Shown: one piece after another, positions 42,701 to 50,706 of the stretch | How positions within the stretch are numbered: position 1 is the stretch's first letter | How the letters are laid out: each line of letters starts with the position of its first letter | Assembly: GCA_964420405.1 (NCBI GenBank) | Contig: CAYQTL010000006.1 | Location: 1-64,000 of the forward strand | Reading direction: 5' to 3' | DNA: 64,000 nucleotides | From: CAYQTL01 sp964420405 | Lineage (GTDB): Bacteria > Acidobacteriota > Thermoanaerobaculia > Thermoanaerobaculales > Sulfomarinibacteraceae | Made by a program: the position numbers and the translations under genes | The notes under the pieces: model-generated | What the model saw: the letters and a program-made list of their open reading frames with translations, nothing else | Databases searched by the model: none | Told to the model about the DNA's origin: nothing

Positions 42701-42923
42701 GGCGCCCACCTCGCCGTTCGCCACCGGCGACAGCGAGTCGGTCCACTTCCTGCGTTGGCTCGACGGCCGGCTGGTGGCGGGCTATGCGGTGCGGAGCTTC
42801 CAGAACGGCGCCGATCTCGCACCCACTGTGGAGCCCCGTTTCGCCGAGCTGCTGAACCCCGAGGTCTTCCGCGACGGGTTCGAGAGCGGGGACACCGGCC
42901 TCTGGAGCGTCGCGGTCCCGTGA
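39753..42923 (+). CDS. Very large secreted protein with DGFESGD tail
   Basis: 1056 aa, ATG at 39753 after GGGAGGATC. Signal peptide: LWTMLAIALAAGAARARA. The first 330 residues are beta-rich with NWLEVGCDGTVTGQL and repeated Thr/Gly strands. Around 400-640 there is a Ser/Gly-rich beta region (SSELNAAASSSGSPAAGD). Residues about 670-1030 look like a propeller of WD/Asp-type blades (VWTETPSGQVRPSGDIWYRI, PAVDFDAAGRAVIVYQRS, LLWRRDGQAWQLRGDL). The end is FRDGFESGDTGLWSVAVP. No enzymatic motif was recognised. A strong hairpin follows the stop. Confidence 0.72.
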   Translation: MTDTHRALHVSLWTMLAIALAAGAARARADCPPDPPPPDCDNNGMFAGGRWELSGLSGTYTLAGDEVFYPDIFFPDWQDDFHTSGTLTVTMGGGPTENWLEVGCDGTVTGQLKETISGTVEKIADISYYDPVTCPYQPEDMLWNLTIERTVAVTGSVTGTGQLDLELSVDTATLDFNGSLTFGVDCVDFHGTDSFQDFDLSGDVEEIRMAGGYDPVGWRYEPTITPLGATTWLDEILHRVALNGGHQGTDDTVFVNPTLDPPNSTQPPIQSHNLYLIQHSVTVTAEYLEAQAEPKVPAVTSLELQEPAQYLADVSVTTRVVATVDWRGLTPGTVEFTYGGTTETVPGADTVTWDFDAGQPGTTIQAVAEAGGERSLPYVVNTPKVPVPGWAGSASDWSGSPGVSYRATLDWPVSLETTRTLDTISLFTGPWGISGSASSELNAAASSSGSPAAGDMTTQAEFRFAGRSGAFHMEGPNETVLACDGLTTTGSASASTSGGSWQKTINPLTLIPGLEPAVCGLSGFLCGVVNSAGVKGSASASVTGTATYTGAGPEILWDGGSVGGSLSGKIAFGASVPPPLSSVAGFEIYGSATGCLEFMVAPSLELTAVGGHFDVEASAWFFGLAAGVDEDFPFGDACAKQTPDAAAASSSGWVPADGQLAMAAERAGGVQTGIAVWTETPSGQVRPSGDIWYRIETGGVWGPGIRLTDDADSDVAPAVDFDAAGRAVIVYQRSTVPLPVVPADLPAFADGYELHWAAIDPSTGLTVGGGQLTANGSNDFGPRLRRDAAGGLHVFWQRASGVELAGTAADPVSILAASWDASSGTWSGESVAASGLESTFGWSPAAHSADDMLVGLVVDVDGDFATADDREVFQISRSSGSWALPVQVTSNLVADDSVLAAFEPAGEPVLLWRRDGQAWQLRGDLHGPPGAAFTSADPSVDDGISAALGAGTIAAGTDGVSVLWTEGLAASLTRESAAPQGWEAPTSPFATGDSESVHFLRWLDGRLVAGYAVRSFQNGADLAPTVEPRFAELLNPEVFRDGFESGDTGLWSVAVP

Positions 42924-42941
42924 CGGCGGCGGGAGACGGCC

Positions 42942-42971
42942 GCCCCGGCCGGCGCGGATGCCGGCCGGGGC
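42942..42971 (+). terminator. GC-rich hairpin after the 1056-aa gene
   Basis: GCCCCGGCCGGC at 42942-42953, loop GCGGAT, and the exact complement at 42960-42971: a perfect 12-bp stem 18 bases past the stop. No T tract. It is the same design as the hairpin at 15813-15840, so such stems may be the terminator style of this genome. Confidence 0.55.
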
Positions 42972-43159
42972 GCCGCCTCCCGGAGCAATCGTGCGCGGCG
43001 CGCGGCGCACCTCGTCGGACCGGATACCGCGGTGCGGCGTGATGGACCCGTCACGCAACGGTGAGGCGGTGTGGACGTGCACGTCATGCCAGATCAGAGA
43101 CATGGTCGCATTCTCGTGTGTAGGCGCCAGCCGGAATCGGGCGCCGAAAGGAGAATGTC

Positions 43160-44038
43160 ATGTCGTGTGTGCACCCGGACCATCATCCCTCCCGGAGCGG
43201 ACGTCGCCGGATCCTCCGAGGTCTCGCCGCCGCCGGGATCATCTGTGCCGTGGCGGGAGGCGCTGCGCCGGCCTGGTCCGACGCCGGCCTCGAGAGGGCG
43301 CGCTACTCGGCCGATCCGATCCACGACTTCGGCACGTTCGGGGACGTCACGGAGAAGGTCTCCGGCGACAAGCTGGTGACCAACCTCCCGCCGGCCTCCG
43401 CCATCGACCGCGACATCGGGGCCTCGGTCGACATCCGCTACGATCCGCGCGTCGCCCCGTGGTACCCGCCGGTGATCTGCGCCTCGACCAACTACGCCGA
43501 CGGCCTCGTCAGGATGACCTATCAGTCGAACTCCGTCTCCAACGGTGTCCGGGTCATCTCCCTCACCGCCGACGAGCACAAGCTGAAGGACCTCTCCGAG
43601 GCCCGGACCTACGTCATCCGGTGCGACGCCAACGGCTCGGACGAGGTCGAGTGGGAGATCCGCCCCTACCAGGGCCCGAACTACATCGCGAGCATCGGGA
43701 TCCAGCCCGGCTCGCCGCGCCCCGGCGACCTGGTGGAGTTCGAGATCAGTCTGAGCGAGCCGGTGTCGGCGTCCGGCGGCCAGACCATCGCGTGGAGGCT
43801 CGTTCCCGGCGGCTCGTTCGAAGGCGTCCGCGGCGGCGCCCGCTACAGCGGCGGCGACGTCAACACCGTGACGATTCCCGCCGGGCAGCAGATCACCCGA
43901 CTCACGGTGCGGGTGAGCTCGTCGGCCCGTCCTGGCACCGCGACCCTCCAGACCTGGGCGGACGACCAAGCGGACTCCTACCAGGAGCCGTACTTCCAGA
44001 GCCGGACCTTCCGGATCAGGGAGCCGAGCCGCCGTTGA
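43160..44038 (+). CDS. Secreted protein of unknown function
   Basis: 292 aa with AAAGGAG upstream. The N-terminus has RSGRRRILRGLAAAGIICAV, a basic then hydrophobic export signal; a twin Arg is present, but the pattern is not a strict Tat motif. The mature protein has SVDIRYDPRVAPWYPPVICA, NGVRVISLTADEHKLKDLSE, and a C-terminal beta sandwich (IGIQPGSPRPGDLVEFEISL, SARPGTATLQTWADDQADSY). No DGFESGD tail. Ends in a basic segment. The family is not recognised. Confidence 0.65.
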   Translation: MSCVHPDHHPSRSGRRRILRGLAAAGIICAVAGGAAPAWSDAGLERARYSADPIHDFGTFGDVTEKVSGDKLVTNLPPASAIDRDIGASVDIRYDPRVAPWYPPVICASTNYADGLVRMTYQSNSVSNGVRVISLTADEHKLKDLSEARTYVIRCDANGSDEVEWEIRPYQGPNYIASIGIQPGSPRPGDLVEFEISLSEPVSASGGQTIAWRLVPGGSFEGVRGGARYSGGDVNTVTIPAGQQITRLTVRVSSSARPGTATLQTWADDQADSYQEPYFQSRTFRIREPSRR

Positions 44039-44065
44039 GACGGCCCGGGGCACGGGCGGCGGAGG

Positions 44066-44088
44066 CCGGGCGCTCGACGGGCGCCCGG
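44066..44088. terminator. Bidirectional terminator-like hairpin
   Basis: CCGGGCGC, loop of 7, GCGCCCGG, between the convergent genes ending at 44038 and 44147. Confidence 0.45.
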
Positions 44089-44146
44089 TCTCGCGACCCG
44101 GTCGCCCTCGTCGGGATGGACCTCCCGGTGCCGTGGGCCCCGGCGG

Positions 44147-45766
44147 TCACCCTCCCTCCGCGACAGCGCGGGCGGCGAGGCGGCCGGTGAGGACGCAGCT
44201 GCCGAGGAAGGTCCCCTCGAGGGAGCCCTTGCCGTGGATGCCGCCGCCGCCGAAACCTGCGGTCTCGCCGACGGCGTACAGCCCCGGGATCGGCTCGCCG
44301 GAGGTGGCGAGCACGCGGCACCGGAGGTCGGTCTGGAGGCCGCCGAGGCTCTTGCGGCTGAGGATGAACTCGCGGATCGCGATCAGGGGTCGCGCCTTCG
44401 GGTCATCGATCCGCTGGAAGGCGCAGGTCCGGAGGCGGTCGCCCTTGTAGGTGCGGAAGCTCGCGATCCGGCGCAGCTGGTCGTCGTTGAAGTAGCGCCT
44501 GCCGCGTTCGATCTGGGAGTCGTAGGCGCGGATGTCGGCCGCCATCCCGTCCCGGTCGAGCACCGCGCCTTCGAGCGACATGGCCTCCATTCGGTCCATC
44601 AGCTCCGGCAGGGAGTCGGCAGCGACGACATCCTCGCTCTCGTCGACGAGGCGACGCACGAGCGCGGCGTTTCCAAGCAGCAGGTGCGTGACGAGCAGCA
44701 GCTTCCTCTTGTGGCGGAAGGCGGTCATGAAGTCGCAGCCCGACACCGCGAGCTCCTTGATCGCGATCTTCCAGTTCATGACCTGCCAGGAGTACTGCGC
44801 CGGCGTCCGGCAGATCTGCTCGACCACCCAGCGCGTGTCGGTGTACCCCATCAGCGGGACCGGGCCGAACCGGCGGCCCGTGGCGTCGAGCCAGAGCGCG
44901 GAGCGCGGCGGCACGAGGGAGACGCCCTCGGCGGGCGACGCGGCGTCGCGATGCCGGATGCCGGCGGCGTAGTGCCACTGCAGGTCGAGATGCGTCACGG
45001 CGGCGCCGTGTGCGGCCGCCGCGTCGTGAAGCAGGCCGTCGGCGAAACGGTGCGACCCGTTCAGGAGCGTCGACGGCGGAGGCCCCCACGGGGCGTACCA
45101 GTGGGCCCGGACCCGGCTGAGGTCGCCGCCGCAGATCCCGCCGGAGGCGAGCACGACGTGCCCGGCCCGGACCTCGAACTCACGGCCGTCCTCCTCGAGG
45201 GCGCCGGCGCAGCCGACCACCCGCCCGCCCTCCACGAGCAGCCGCTCGACCCGATGCCCGAACCGCACCTCGAACCGGTCGCGGTGCCGGTGACCGTCGA
45301 GGGCTCCCCGGACGGCCTCGACGATGGCGTGCCCGGTCCCCCACGCGATGTGCCAGCGGGGTATGGAGTTGCCGGGGACGAAGAGCCCCCGCTCGGCCCA
45401 GTTGACGACCGGCAGGAACTCGACCCCGAGCCGGTCGAGCCACTCGTACACCAGCTCCGTGGAGCGCTCGACGTAGCACCGGGCCCAGCGCCGCGGCCAC
45501 TCGTCGCCGTCGCCGAAGTCGGCGAAGCTCAGCCAGTCCAACCAGGCGAGCTCGGGCGTGTCCCGGATCTTCAGCTTTCGCTGGTGCGGGGTGTCGACGA
45601 ACATCACGCCGCCGAAGGAGCGCGCCGCGAGCCCGCCGAAGCGTTCCTCGGCGTCGCGGTCGAGCAGCAGCACCCGGAAGCCCAGGTCGAGGAGCTCGCA
45701 GGCGGTGGCGAGGCCGGCGAGGCCGCCCCCGGCGATCACGACGTCGGCGCGGTAGGTGTCGGCCAT
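44147..45766 (-). CDS. FAD-dependent dehydrogenase, fumarate reductase/ketosteroid dehydrogenase-like
   Basis: 539 aa, ATG at 45766 after GGGAGG. Rossmann FAD site VVIAGGGLAGLATACEL at the N-terminus, then DRDAEERFGGLAARSFGG. A second FAD segment near the C-terminus reads PIPGLYAVGETAGFGGGGIH and LGSCVLTGRLAAR. GHVVLASGGICGG in the middle is typical of the fumarate reductase/KstD flavoprotein family. No signal peptide. Catalytic residues for a particular substrate could not be placed. It is on the same strand as the C10 protease, 102 bp downstream, but is probably not functionally tied to it. Confidence 0.85.
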   Translation of the reverse strand: MADTYRADVVIAGGGLAGLATACELLDLGFRVLLLDRDAEERFGGLAARSFGGVMFVDTPHQRKLKIRDTPELAWLDWLSFADFGDGDEWPRRWARCYVERSTELVYEWLDRLGVEFLPVVNWAERGLFVPGNSIPRWHIAWGTGHAIVEAVRGALDGHRHRDRFEVRFGHRVERLLVEGGRVVGCAGALEEDGREFEVRAGHVVLASGGICGGDLSRVRAHWYAPWGPPPSTLLNGSHRFADGLLHDAAAAHGAAVTHLDLQWHYAAGIRHRDAASPAEGVSLVPPRSALWLDATGRRFGPVPLMGYTDTRWVVEQICRTPAQYSWQVMNWKIAIKELAVSGCDFMTAFRHKRKLLLVTHLLLGNAALVRRLVDESEDVVAADSLPELMDRMEAMSLEGAVLDRDGMAADIRAYDSQIERGRRYFNDDQLRRIASFRTYKGDRLRTCAFQRIDDPKARPLIAIREFILSRKSLGGLQTDLRCRVLATSGEPIPGLYAVGETAGFGGGGIHGKGSLEGTFLGSCVLTGRLAARAVAEGG

Positions 45767-45868
45767 CGGTCCTCCCGGAATGTCCCTTCATCCGTACCAA
45801 CGGGTTGCGCGGCTGTCAATCGGGGCTGGGTCGCCGGCGGCCGCCGCGAGGCAGGCGCCGGGGCGCCG

Positions 45869-47092
45869 TCACCCGACCGCGTCGGACCATCCGTCGAGGG
45901 TGCCCGACTCGAACCCGTCGCGGGCCAGGGGGAAGAGGATGCCCACCACCACGCCCTCGACGACCGTCAGACCGTACGGGATCTCGTCCGGCAGGAGGTA
46001 CCAACCATCGTAGGCGCCTCCCCACCCGAAGTTGAGATGGAACCGGCCGTCGCCGGAGTCGTAGCCGTCCACGACGAGGTTGTGGCCCGACTGGCCCGCG
46101 GGATCCACCACCGCCAGGTGCGCGGGTCGGCCGTGACGAATCTCGGCCTCCAGCAGGTGGTACAGCTCCGGATCCGTGTCGTCGAGGAGGACCACGTCCG
46201 TCTCGCCGAAGCGGAGGTAGGCGTCGAGAGCCTGTCCGACCCCGAAGGTGCCGGACACCGACGAGGTGAACACCTGCCGTGACGCGACGCCGCACGCGAA
46301 GACGAGCGCCGCCGCTCCCTCGCCGGTGGCATCGTCTCCGTCCGCCCAACCCTGCTCCAGCGCCGCGAGGCTGGCGGACAGCTCGGCAAAGGAGGGGAAC
46401 CCGTGGGAGGCATGGTCGTCGTCGATCCAGTAGTTCCGACCCGCGTAGAGGTGGTGGTAGTCGTCGCCGTCTCCGAGCGCCGTCCAGTGGTGGTGGCGGT
46501 GGTGGTTGACGATCTGGGCCATGGCGACGGCCGGGCACCCGGCCACGCTGCGGGCGGATGTCACCGGGTCGAGCGGGCACTGCGCGTTGTAGGGCGCGGT
46601 CTGGCTCCATTGCGTGGCGACCCAGCCGCCGGTCGGCGTGGAGCCGGCGGGCGGCCAGACCTGGGACGATGGCGACCGGAGGGGTGCCTGCCCGGAGGCG
46701 AGGCGCCGCCAGGCGTCGCGGCGTCCGGCGAGCATGTGCGCCGGGAGGTGAACGACCTGGTCGAGCCTCGTCGCGATGTCGGCGGCGAGCAGGGCCAGCA
46801 CCGCCTCGGCGCCCATGCCCTCGGCGGGCGCGAATCCGGTGAGCGAGTAGCCGATGACGGGCGGCAGGGAGTCGTCCCCCGCAACGACCACGAACCCGGC
46901 GGGCTCGAGCTCGGCGACGTGGAACGACGGGAGGGCTCCTGCCGGGAACGACCGGACCGCCGTCACCGTCCGGTTCGGGCCGGCGGTCGTCGCCGCGACC
47001 CGGGCGGCGAGGGAGCCGCAGACCGGTGCGGCGGAGACGGTCGACAACGGAGCCGTCGCAAGGATGGCAATCCACAGAGGCGCAGCTCGCAT
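45869..47092 (-). CDS. Secreted C10-family cysteine protease with DGFESG tail
   Basis: 407 aa. Signal peptide MRAAPLWIAILATAPLSTVS, then a pro-region with FPAGALPSFHVAELEPAGFV and VVAGDDSLPPVIGYS, as in streptopain propeptides. The catalytic Cys is in GCPAVAMAQIVNHHRHH and the catalytic His in SGHNLVVDGYDS; the NFGWGG motif follows near residue 375. So the C10 (streptopain) dyad is complete. An adjacent His-rich stretch (NHHRHHHW) is unusual. The end ARDGFESGTLDGWSDAVG replaces the usual sorting domain and matches other secreted proteins here. Start at 47092; the ribosome site GAGAGG is modest. Confidence 0.85.
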   Translation of the reverse strand: MRAAPLWIAILATAPLSTVSAAPVCGSLAARVAATTAGPNRTVTAVRSFPAGALPSFHVAELEPAGFVVVAGDDSLPPVIGYSLTGFAPAEGMGAEAVLALLAADIATRLDQVVHLPAHMLAGRRDAWRRLASGQAPLRSPSSQVWPPAGSTPTGGWVATQWSQTAPYNAQCPLDPVTSARSVAGCPAVAMAQIVNHHRHHHWTALGDGDDYHHLYAGRNYWIDDDHASHGFPSFAELSASLAALEQGWADGDDATGEGAAALVFACGVASRQVFTSSVSGTFGVGQALDAYLRFGETDVVLLDDTDPELYHLLEAEIRHGRPAHLAVVDPAGQSGHNLVVDGYDSGDGRFHLNFGWGGAYDGWYLLPDEIPYGLTVVEGVVVGILFPLARDGFESGTLDGWSDAVG

Positions 47093-47219
47093 GAGTGGGC
47101 CCTCTCGCGCGACACTATAGCCGAGGCCATGACCCAGCGGTCGAGGGGCACCGACGGCGCCGGCGCGGTGGGACGGTGGGGAGGGGGTCGGCTTCGCGGC
47201 GCCGCGCGGCGCGCGTCCG

Positions 47220-48635
47220 TTACGGCCTCTGCCGGTACGCGGTGCGGTCGATGCCGAGGCGGTTGAGCTTGCGCAGGAGGGTCCGGCGGCTGATGCCGGC
47301 GAGCTCGGCGGTGCGCTGGACGCGGCCGCCGGTGCGGGAGAGGGCGGCTCGCAGGTAGGTCTCCTCGGCGCGATCGGCGGCCGTGCGGACCGCCTCGGGC
47401 AGGGGTCGTCCGAGGTCCGGCACGTCACCGAGGTCGCCGTTCGTGGCCGGCGACTCGAGGGGAGGGGAGACCAGGGTCTCGAACGCGGCGGCCGTCAGGC
47501 GGTCGCGGCCGTGATGGGTCAGCAGCAGGCGCTCGGTGAGGTTCTCGAGCTCGCGGACGTTGCCCGGCCAGGGGTAGGTCTGGAACGCGTCGAGGAAGCT
47601 GTCCTCGAGGTCGGGCCGCGGCAACCCGTGGTGCTCCGACAGCCGGCGGAGGAAGTGGCCGAAAAGAAACAGGATGTCCTCCGGGCGGTCGCGCAGCGGC
47701 GGTACCACGACCCGGATGACGTCGAGCCGGTACAGCAGGTCGGCGCGGAAGTCCTCGCCCGCCACCGCCTCGTCGAGCCGCACGCTGGTCGCGGCGATCA
47801 CCCGCACGTCCACGTCCAGCTCGTGCTCGCTGCCAACCGGCCGGACGCGGCCCTCCTGGAGGACCCGCAGCAGGCGGTACTGCACCTGCAGGGGGATGCT
47901 GCCGACCTCGTCGAGGAACAGGGTGCCGCGGTCGGCGGCACGGAACAGGCCGTCCTTCTCGCCCTCGGCGCCGGTGAAGGCGCCGCGGACGTAGCCGAAC
48001 AGCTCCGAGTCGATCAGGTTCTCCGGCACCGCGGAGCAGTTGATCGAGACCATCCTGCCGGGGCGCTCCGACCGGCGGTGGAACGCCCTCGCCAGCAGCT
48101 CCTTGCCGGTCCCGGTCTCGCCGAGGATCAGCGCCGTCGCGTCGGTGGCCGCGGTCCGCACGCAGACCTCGAACACGTCGCGCATCCGCTGGCTGCGGCT
48201 GAGCATGCCCTCGAACTCCCAGCTCGAGGCGATCCTCTCCTGGTGCTCGAGCAGCCGCGGCAGGTACTGCTGCTCCTCGACGATGTCCAGGACCCGCTGT
48301 GCGAGCGCCTCCGGGTCGTCGTCGAGCACCACGTCGCGCGCGCCCTCCAGCAGCGCCCGGCGGACCGTTCGGGCGTCGGCGTCCGGCACCCACGCGACGA
48401 CGTCGAGGAACGGCGCCTGCTGGCGGAGTCGGTGGACGAACCGGTCCACCGCCGCGACCTCCGCGAGGGCGTCCGGGCAGACCACGCAGGCCCGCGCGCG
48501 GGCCCGGCGGGCGCCGGCGAGCAGCTCCGCGGCGGTTCCGAAACGGTGCACCTCCACCCCCCGCGTGCGCAGGGCGGCGTCCAACCGGTCGCACGTTCCC
48601 ACGGTCAGAAGTCGGATCGGCGCGTTGTCGGGCAC
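47220..48635 (-). CDS. Sigma-54-dependent activator with pseudo-receiver domain
   Basis: 471 aa. The GTG at 48635 is preferred because GGGAG lies five bases upstream. Residues about 1-120 fold like a receiver, but the phospho-Asp position reads ACVVCPDAL and the conserved Lys reads VVLDDDPEAL, so phosphorylation is unlikely. Then a sigma-54 AAA+ domain: Walker A LGETGTGKELLA, the GAFTGA loop in YGYVRGAFTGAEGE-type context, Walker B GTLFLDEVGS, and the Arg finger region. The C-terminal Fis-type helix-turn-helix reads AELAGISRRTLLRKLNRLG. It should activate sigma-54 promoters; the divergent arg operon is the obvious candidate. Confidence 0.93.
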   Translation of the reverse strand: MPDNAPIRLLTVGTCDRLDAALRTRGVEVHRFGTAAELLAGARRARARACVVCPDALAEVAAVDRFVHRLRQQAPFLDVVAWVPDADARTVRRALLEGARDVVLDDDPEALAQRVLDIVEEQQYLPRLLEHQERIASSWEFEGMLSRSQRMRDVFEVCVRTAATDATALILGETGTGKELLARAFHRRSERPGRMVSINCSAVPENLIDSELFGYVRGAFTGAEGEKDGLFRAADRGTLFLDEVGSIPLQVQYRLLRVLQEGRVRPVGSEHELDVDVRVIAATSVRLDEAVAGEDFRADLLYRLDVIRVVVPPLRDRPEDILFLFGHFLRRLSEHHGLPRPDLEDSFLDAFQTYPWPGNVRELENLTERLLLTHHGRDRLTAAAFETLVSPPLESPATNGDLGDVPDLGRPLPEAVRTAADRAEETYLRAALSRTGGRVQRTAELAGISRRTLLRKLNRLGIDRTAYRQRP

Positions 48636-48654
48636 GGAATCTCCCACGATGCAC

Positions 48655-48670
48655 GGGACAACAGCGTCCC
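48655..48670. promoter_or_regulatory. Dyad 1, candidate activator site
   Basis: GGGAC-AACAGC-GTCCC, a perfect 5-bp inverted repeat 20 bases upstream of the activator start, followed by ATTC. It is nearly identical to dyad 2 with centres 33 bp apart, that is about three helical turns. Confidence 0.6.
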
Positions 48671-48687
48671 ATTCTGGTGGATTCCAT

Positions 48688-48703
48688 GAGACAGCAATGT
48701 CCC
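48688..48703. promoter_or_regulatory. Dyad 2, candidate activator site
   Basis: GAGAC-AGCAAT-GTCCC, four of five pairs, followed by ATTC as in dyad 1. Its right end lies 66 bases before the -24/-12 promoter of argC, in the range normal for sigma-54 activator sites. Confidence 0.6.
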
Positions 48704-48768
48704 ATTCATGGCAGCCGGAGGATGCGCGCCGGCCCCAGGAGGCAAGCCACCGCAGCGTTCCCCCTATC

Positions 48769-48784
48769 TGGCACGGTCCGTGCT
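48769..48784 (+). promoter_or_regulatory. Sigma-54 (-24/-12) promoter of the arg operon
   Basis: TGGCACGGTCCGTGCT matches the sigma-54 consensus TGGCACG-N4-TTGCW in all but one position, with correct GG-GC spacing. The predicted transcript starts near 48795, leaving about 53 bases before the argC ATG, which has GGAGGAGTGA upstream. Confidence 0.65.
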
Positions 48785-48847
48785 GTCCACGGAGCAGGGC
48801 CCGACCTGCACCCAGGCAGCCTCGCGGCCCGGAGGAGTGACCACGCC

Positions 48848-49891
48848 ATGACAGTCCAGCTCTCGCATCGCCCGGCGGCCACGGGTGTGCTCGGCGCCAC
48901 CGGCAGCACCGGGGTGGAGCTCGCCCGGCTGCTGTCCGCCCACCCCGGTCTCGAGCTCGGGTTCGGGACCTCCCGGGAGCTCGCCGGCCGGTCGCTCTCC
49001 GAGGTGGATCCCGCCGCTCCCGAGCTGCGGCTCACGGCACCGGACGACGTCGACCCGTCGGCGGTCGACGTGGTCTTCCTGTGCCTGCCCCACGGTGCGT
49101 CGGCACCGGTCGCCCGGGAGATGCTCGACCGTGGGGCACGGGCGGTGGTGGACCTGTCGGGCGATCTCCGGCTCGGGGATGCCGCGACCCACGCCGAGTT
49201 CTACGGCTCGGAACGCTCCGAGGAGCTGGCCGGACGCGCCGTCTACGGGCTTCCGGAGCTGACCCGCGACGCGGTGCGCGCGGCCCGGGTGGTGTCCAAC
49301 CCGGGCTGCTACGCGACGGCCGTCGCCCTCGCCCTGCTGCCGCTCGCCGAAAGCGGGAACCTGCCCGATGGTGCCTACGTGGACGCCAAGTCGGGCGTCT
49401 CCGGAGCGGGTCGCGCGGCCACCCCGACGACCCACTTCTGCTCGGCCCACGACGACATCCGCCCGTACACGGTGGGACGGGTCCACCGCCACGTCCCGGA
49501 GATGGAGCAGACCCTGCGGACGGCCGGCGGCAAAGACAGCTGCTCGCTGGTGTTCGTCCCCCACCTCGTCCCGCTCGAGCGGGGCATTCTCGCGACCTGC
49601 GTGGTACGCGGCACCGGGCTCGGGCCGGAGGAGATCCGCCGGCTCTACGCCGAGCGGTACGCCGGCGAGCCGTTCGTCCAGCTGCTCCCCGACGGCGGGC
49701 ACGCTCGGATCCGGGCGGTGGCGCACTCCAACCGCGCGGTCATCAGCCTCCACCCGGTGCCCGACGTCGACCTGCTGATCGTCGCCTGCGCCATCGACAA
49801 CCTCGGCAAGGGGGCCGCCGGCCAGGCGGTCCAGAACGCCAACCTGATGCTCGGACGGCCCGAGGTCGAGGGCCTGCGCGGTTTCGCGTGA
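48848..49891 (+). CDS. argC: N-acetyl-gamma-glutamyl-phosphate reductase
   Basis: 347 aa. Third step of arginine synthesis: reduces N-acetylglutamyl phosphate to the semialdehyde with NADPH. N-terminal nucleotide motif GVLGATGSTGVELARLL, GDLRL, catalytic Cys in VVSNPGCYATAVALAL, AKSGVSGAGR, and the terminal DNLGKGAAGQAVQNANLM typical of ArgC. The length is normal. First gene of the arg operon, preceded by a sigma-54-type promoter and two dyads. argB starts 29 bases downstream. Confidence 0.95.
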   Translation: MTVQLSHRPAATGVLGATGSTGVELARLLSAHPGLELGFGTSRELAGRSLSEVDPAAPELRLTAPDDVDPSAVDVVFLCLPHGASAPVAREMLDRGARAVVDLSGDLRLGDAATHAEFYGSERSEELAGRAVYGLPELTRDAVRAARVVSNPGCYATAVALALLPLAESGNLPDGAYVDAKSGVSGAGRAATPTTHFCSAHDDIRPYTVGRVHRHVPEMEQTLRTAGGKDSCSLVFVPHLVPLERGILATCVVRGTGLGPEEIRRLYAERYAGEPFVQLLPDGGHARIRAVAHSNRAVISLHPVPDVDLLIVACAIDNLGKGAAGQAVQNANLMLGRPEVEGLRGFA

Positions 49892-49920
49892 TCGGACCGA
49901 GTCGGAGCATGGAGCCCGGG

Positions 49921-50706
49921 ATGAGCACGACCATCGAGCACTCCATCACCGTCCTGAAGGTCGGCGGCGCGCGCCTCGCGTCGGCCGCGGACCTGGACCG
50001 GCTGGCCGACCAGGTCGAGGCCCTGCGGCGCGATGGCCAGCAGGCGGTCGTGGTCCACGGCGGCGGGCCGGAGATCAGCGACCTGCACGACCGTCTCGGG
50101 ATCCCCTTCGAGAGGGTGGACGGGCTGCGTGCGACCTCGGACGACGGCATGCACGTGACCACCATGGTGCTGTGCGGCGCCGTCAGGACGCGGATCGTCG
50201 AGCGGCTGACCGCGAGGGGCATCGACTGCCTCGGCGTCAGTGGGGTGGACCTGGGCCTGCTGCGGGCCCCGTTCGCCGACGAGACGACGCTCGGCCGGGT
50301 GGGCGGGCCGCCCGACGTGGACGTGGAAGCGTTCGGGCGGCTGCTCGCCACCGGCGCCATCCTGGTGGTGTCGCCGGTGTCGATCGGCCCCGACGGCCGG
50401 GCGGTCAACGTCAACGCCGACGACGCCGCCCACGCGATCGCCACCGCCGCCGGCGCCCGGTCGCTGGACTTCGTCAGCGACATCGCGGGAGTGCGCACGG
50501 GAACCGGCCGGGTCGCGCGGCATCTCGGCCCGACCGGGGTCGACGAGCTGGTCGCCAGCGGCGCGGTCCGCGGCGGCATGGTTCCGAAGCTGAGGGCCGC
50601 GGTCGCGGCGGTACGCGCCGGCGTCGACCGCGTCCGCATCGGCGACCTCGCCTCCATGGCCGCCGGCCGGGCCACCGTCATCACCGCAGAGGAGTCCACG
50701 TCATGA
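49921..50706 (+). CDS. argB: Acetylglutamate kinase
   Basis: 261 aa. Phosphorylates N-acetylglutamate. Motifs: VLKVGGARL (ATP Lys and glycine loop), VVVHGGGPEISDLHDRLGIP, VVSPVSIGPDGRAVNVNADD, LDFVSDIAGVRTG, and the closing GGMVPKLRAAVAAVRAGVD. The ATG at 49921 is preferred (GGAGCCCGGG before it) over the one at 49909. There is no N-terminal extension of the kind seen in arginine-inhibited hexameric kinases, which suggests a feedback-insensitive dimeric form. The stop overlaps argD (ATGA). Confidence 0.93.
   Translation: MSTTIEHSITVLKVGGARLASAADLDRLADQVEALRRDGQQAVVVHGGGPEISDLHDRLGIPFERVDGLRATSDDGMHVTTMVLCGAVRTRIVERLTARGIDCLGVSGVDLGLLRAPFADETTLGRVGGPPDVDVEAFGRLLATGAILVVSPVSIGPDGRAVNVNADDAAHAIATAAGARSLDFVSDIAGVRTGTGRVARHLGPTGVDELVASGAVRGGMVPKLRAAVAAVRAGVDRVRIGDLASMAAGRATVITAEESTS

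Noticed and set aside
46485..46515. His-rich stretch NHHRHHHW as a separate metal-binding domain
   Set aside because: It directly follows the catalytic Cys motif of the C10 protease and is best read as part of that fold.
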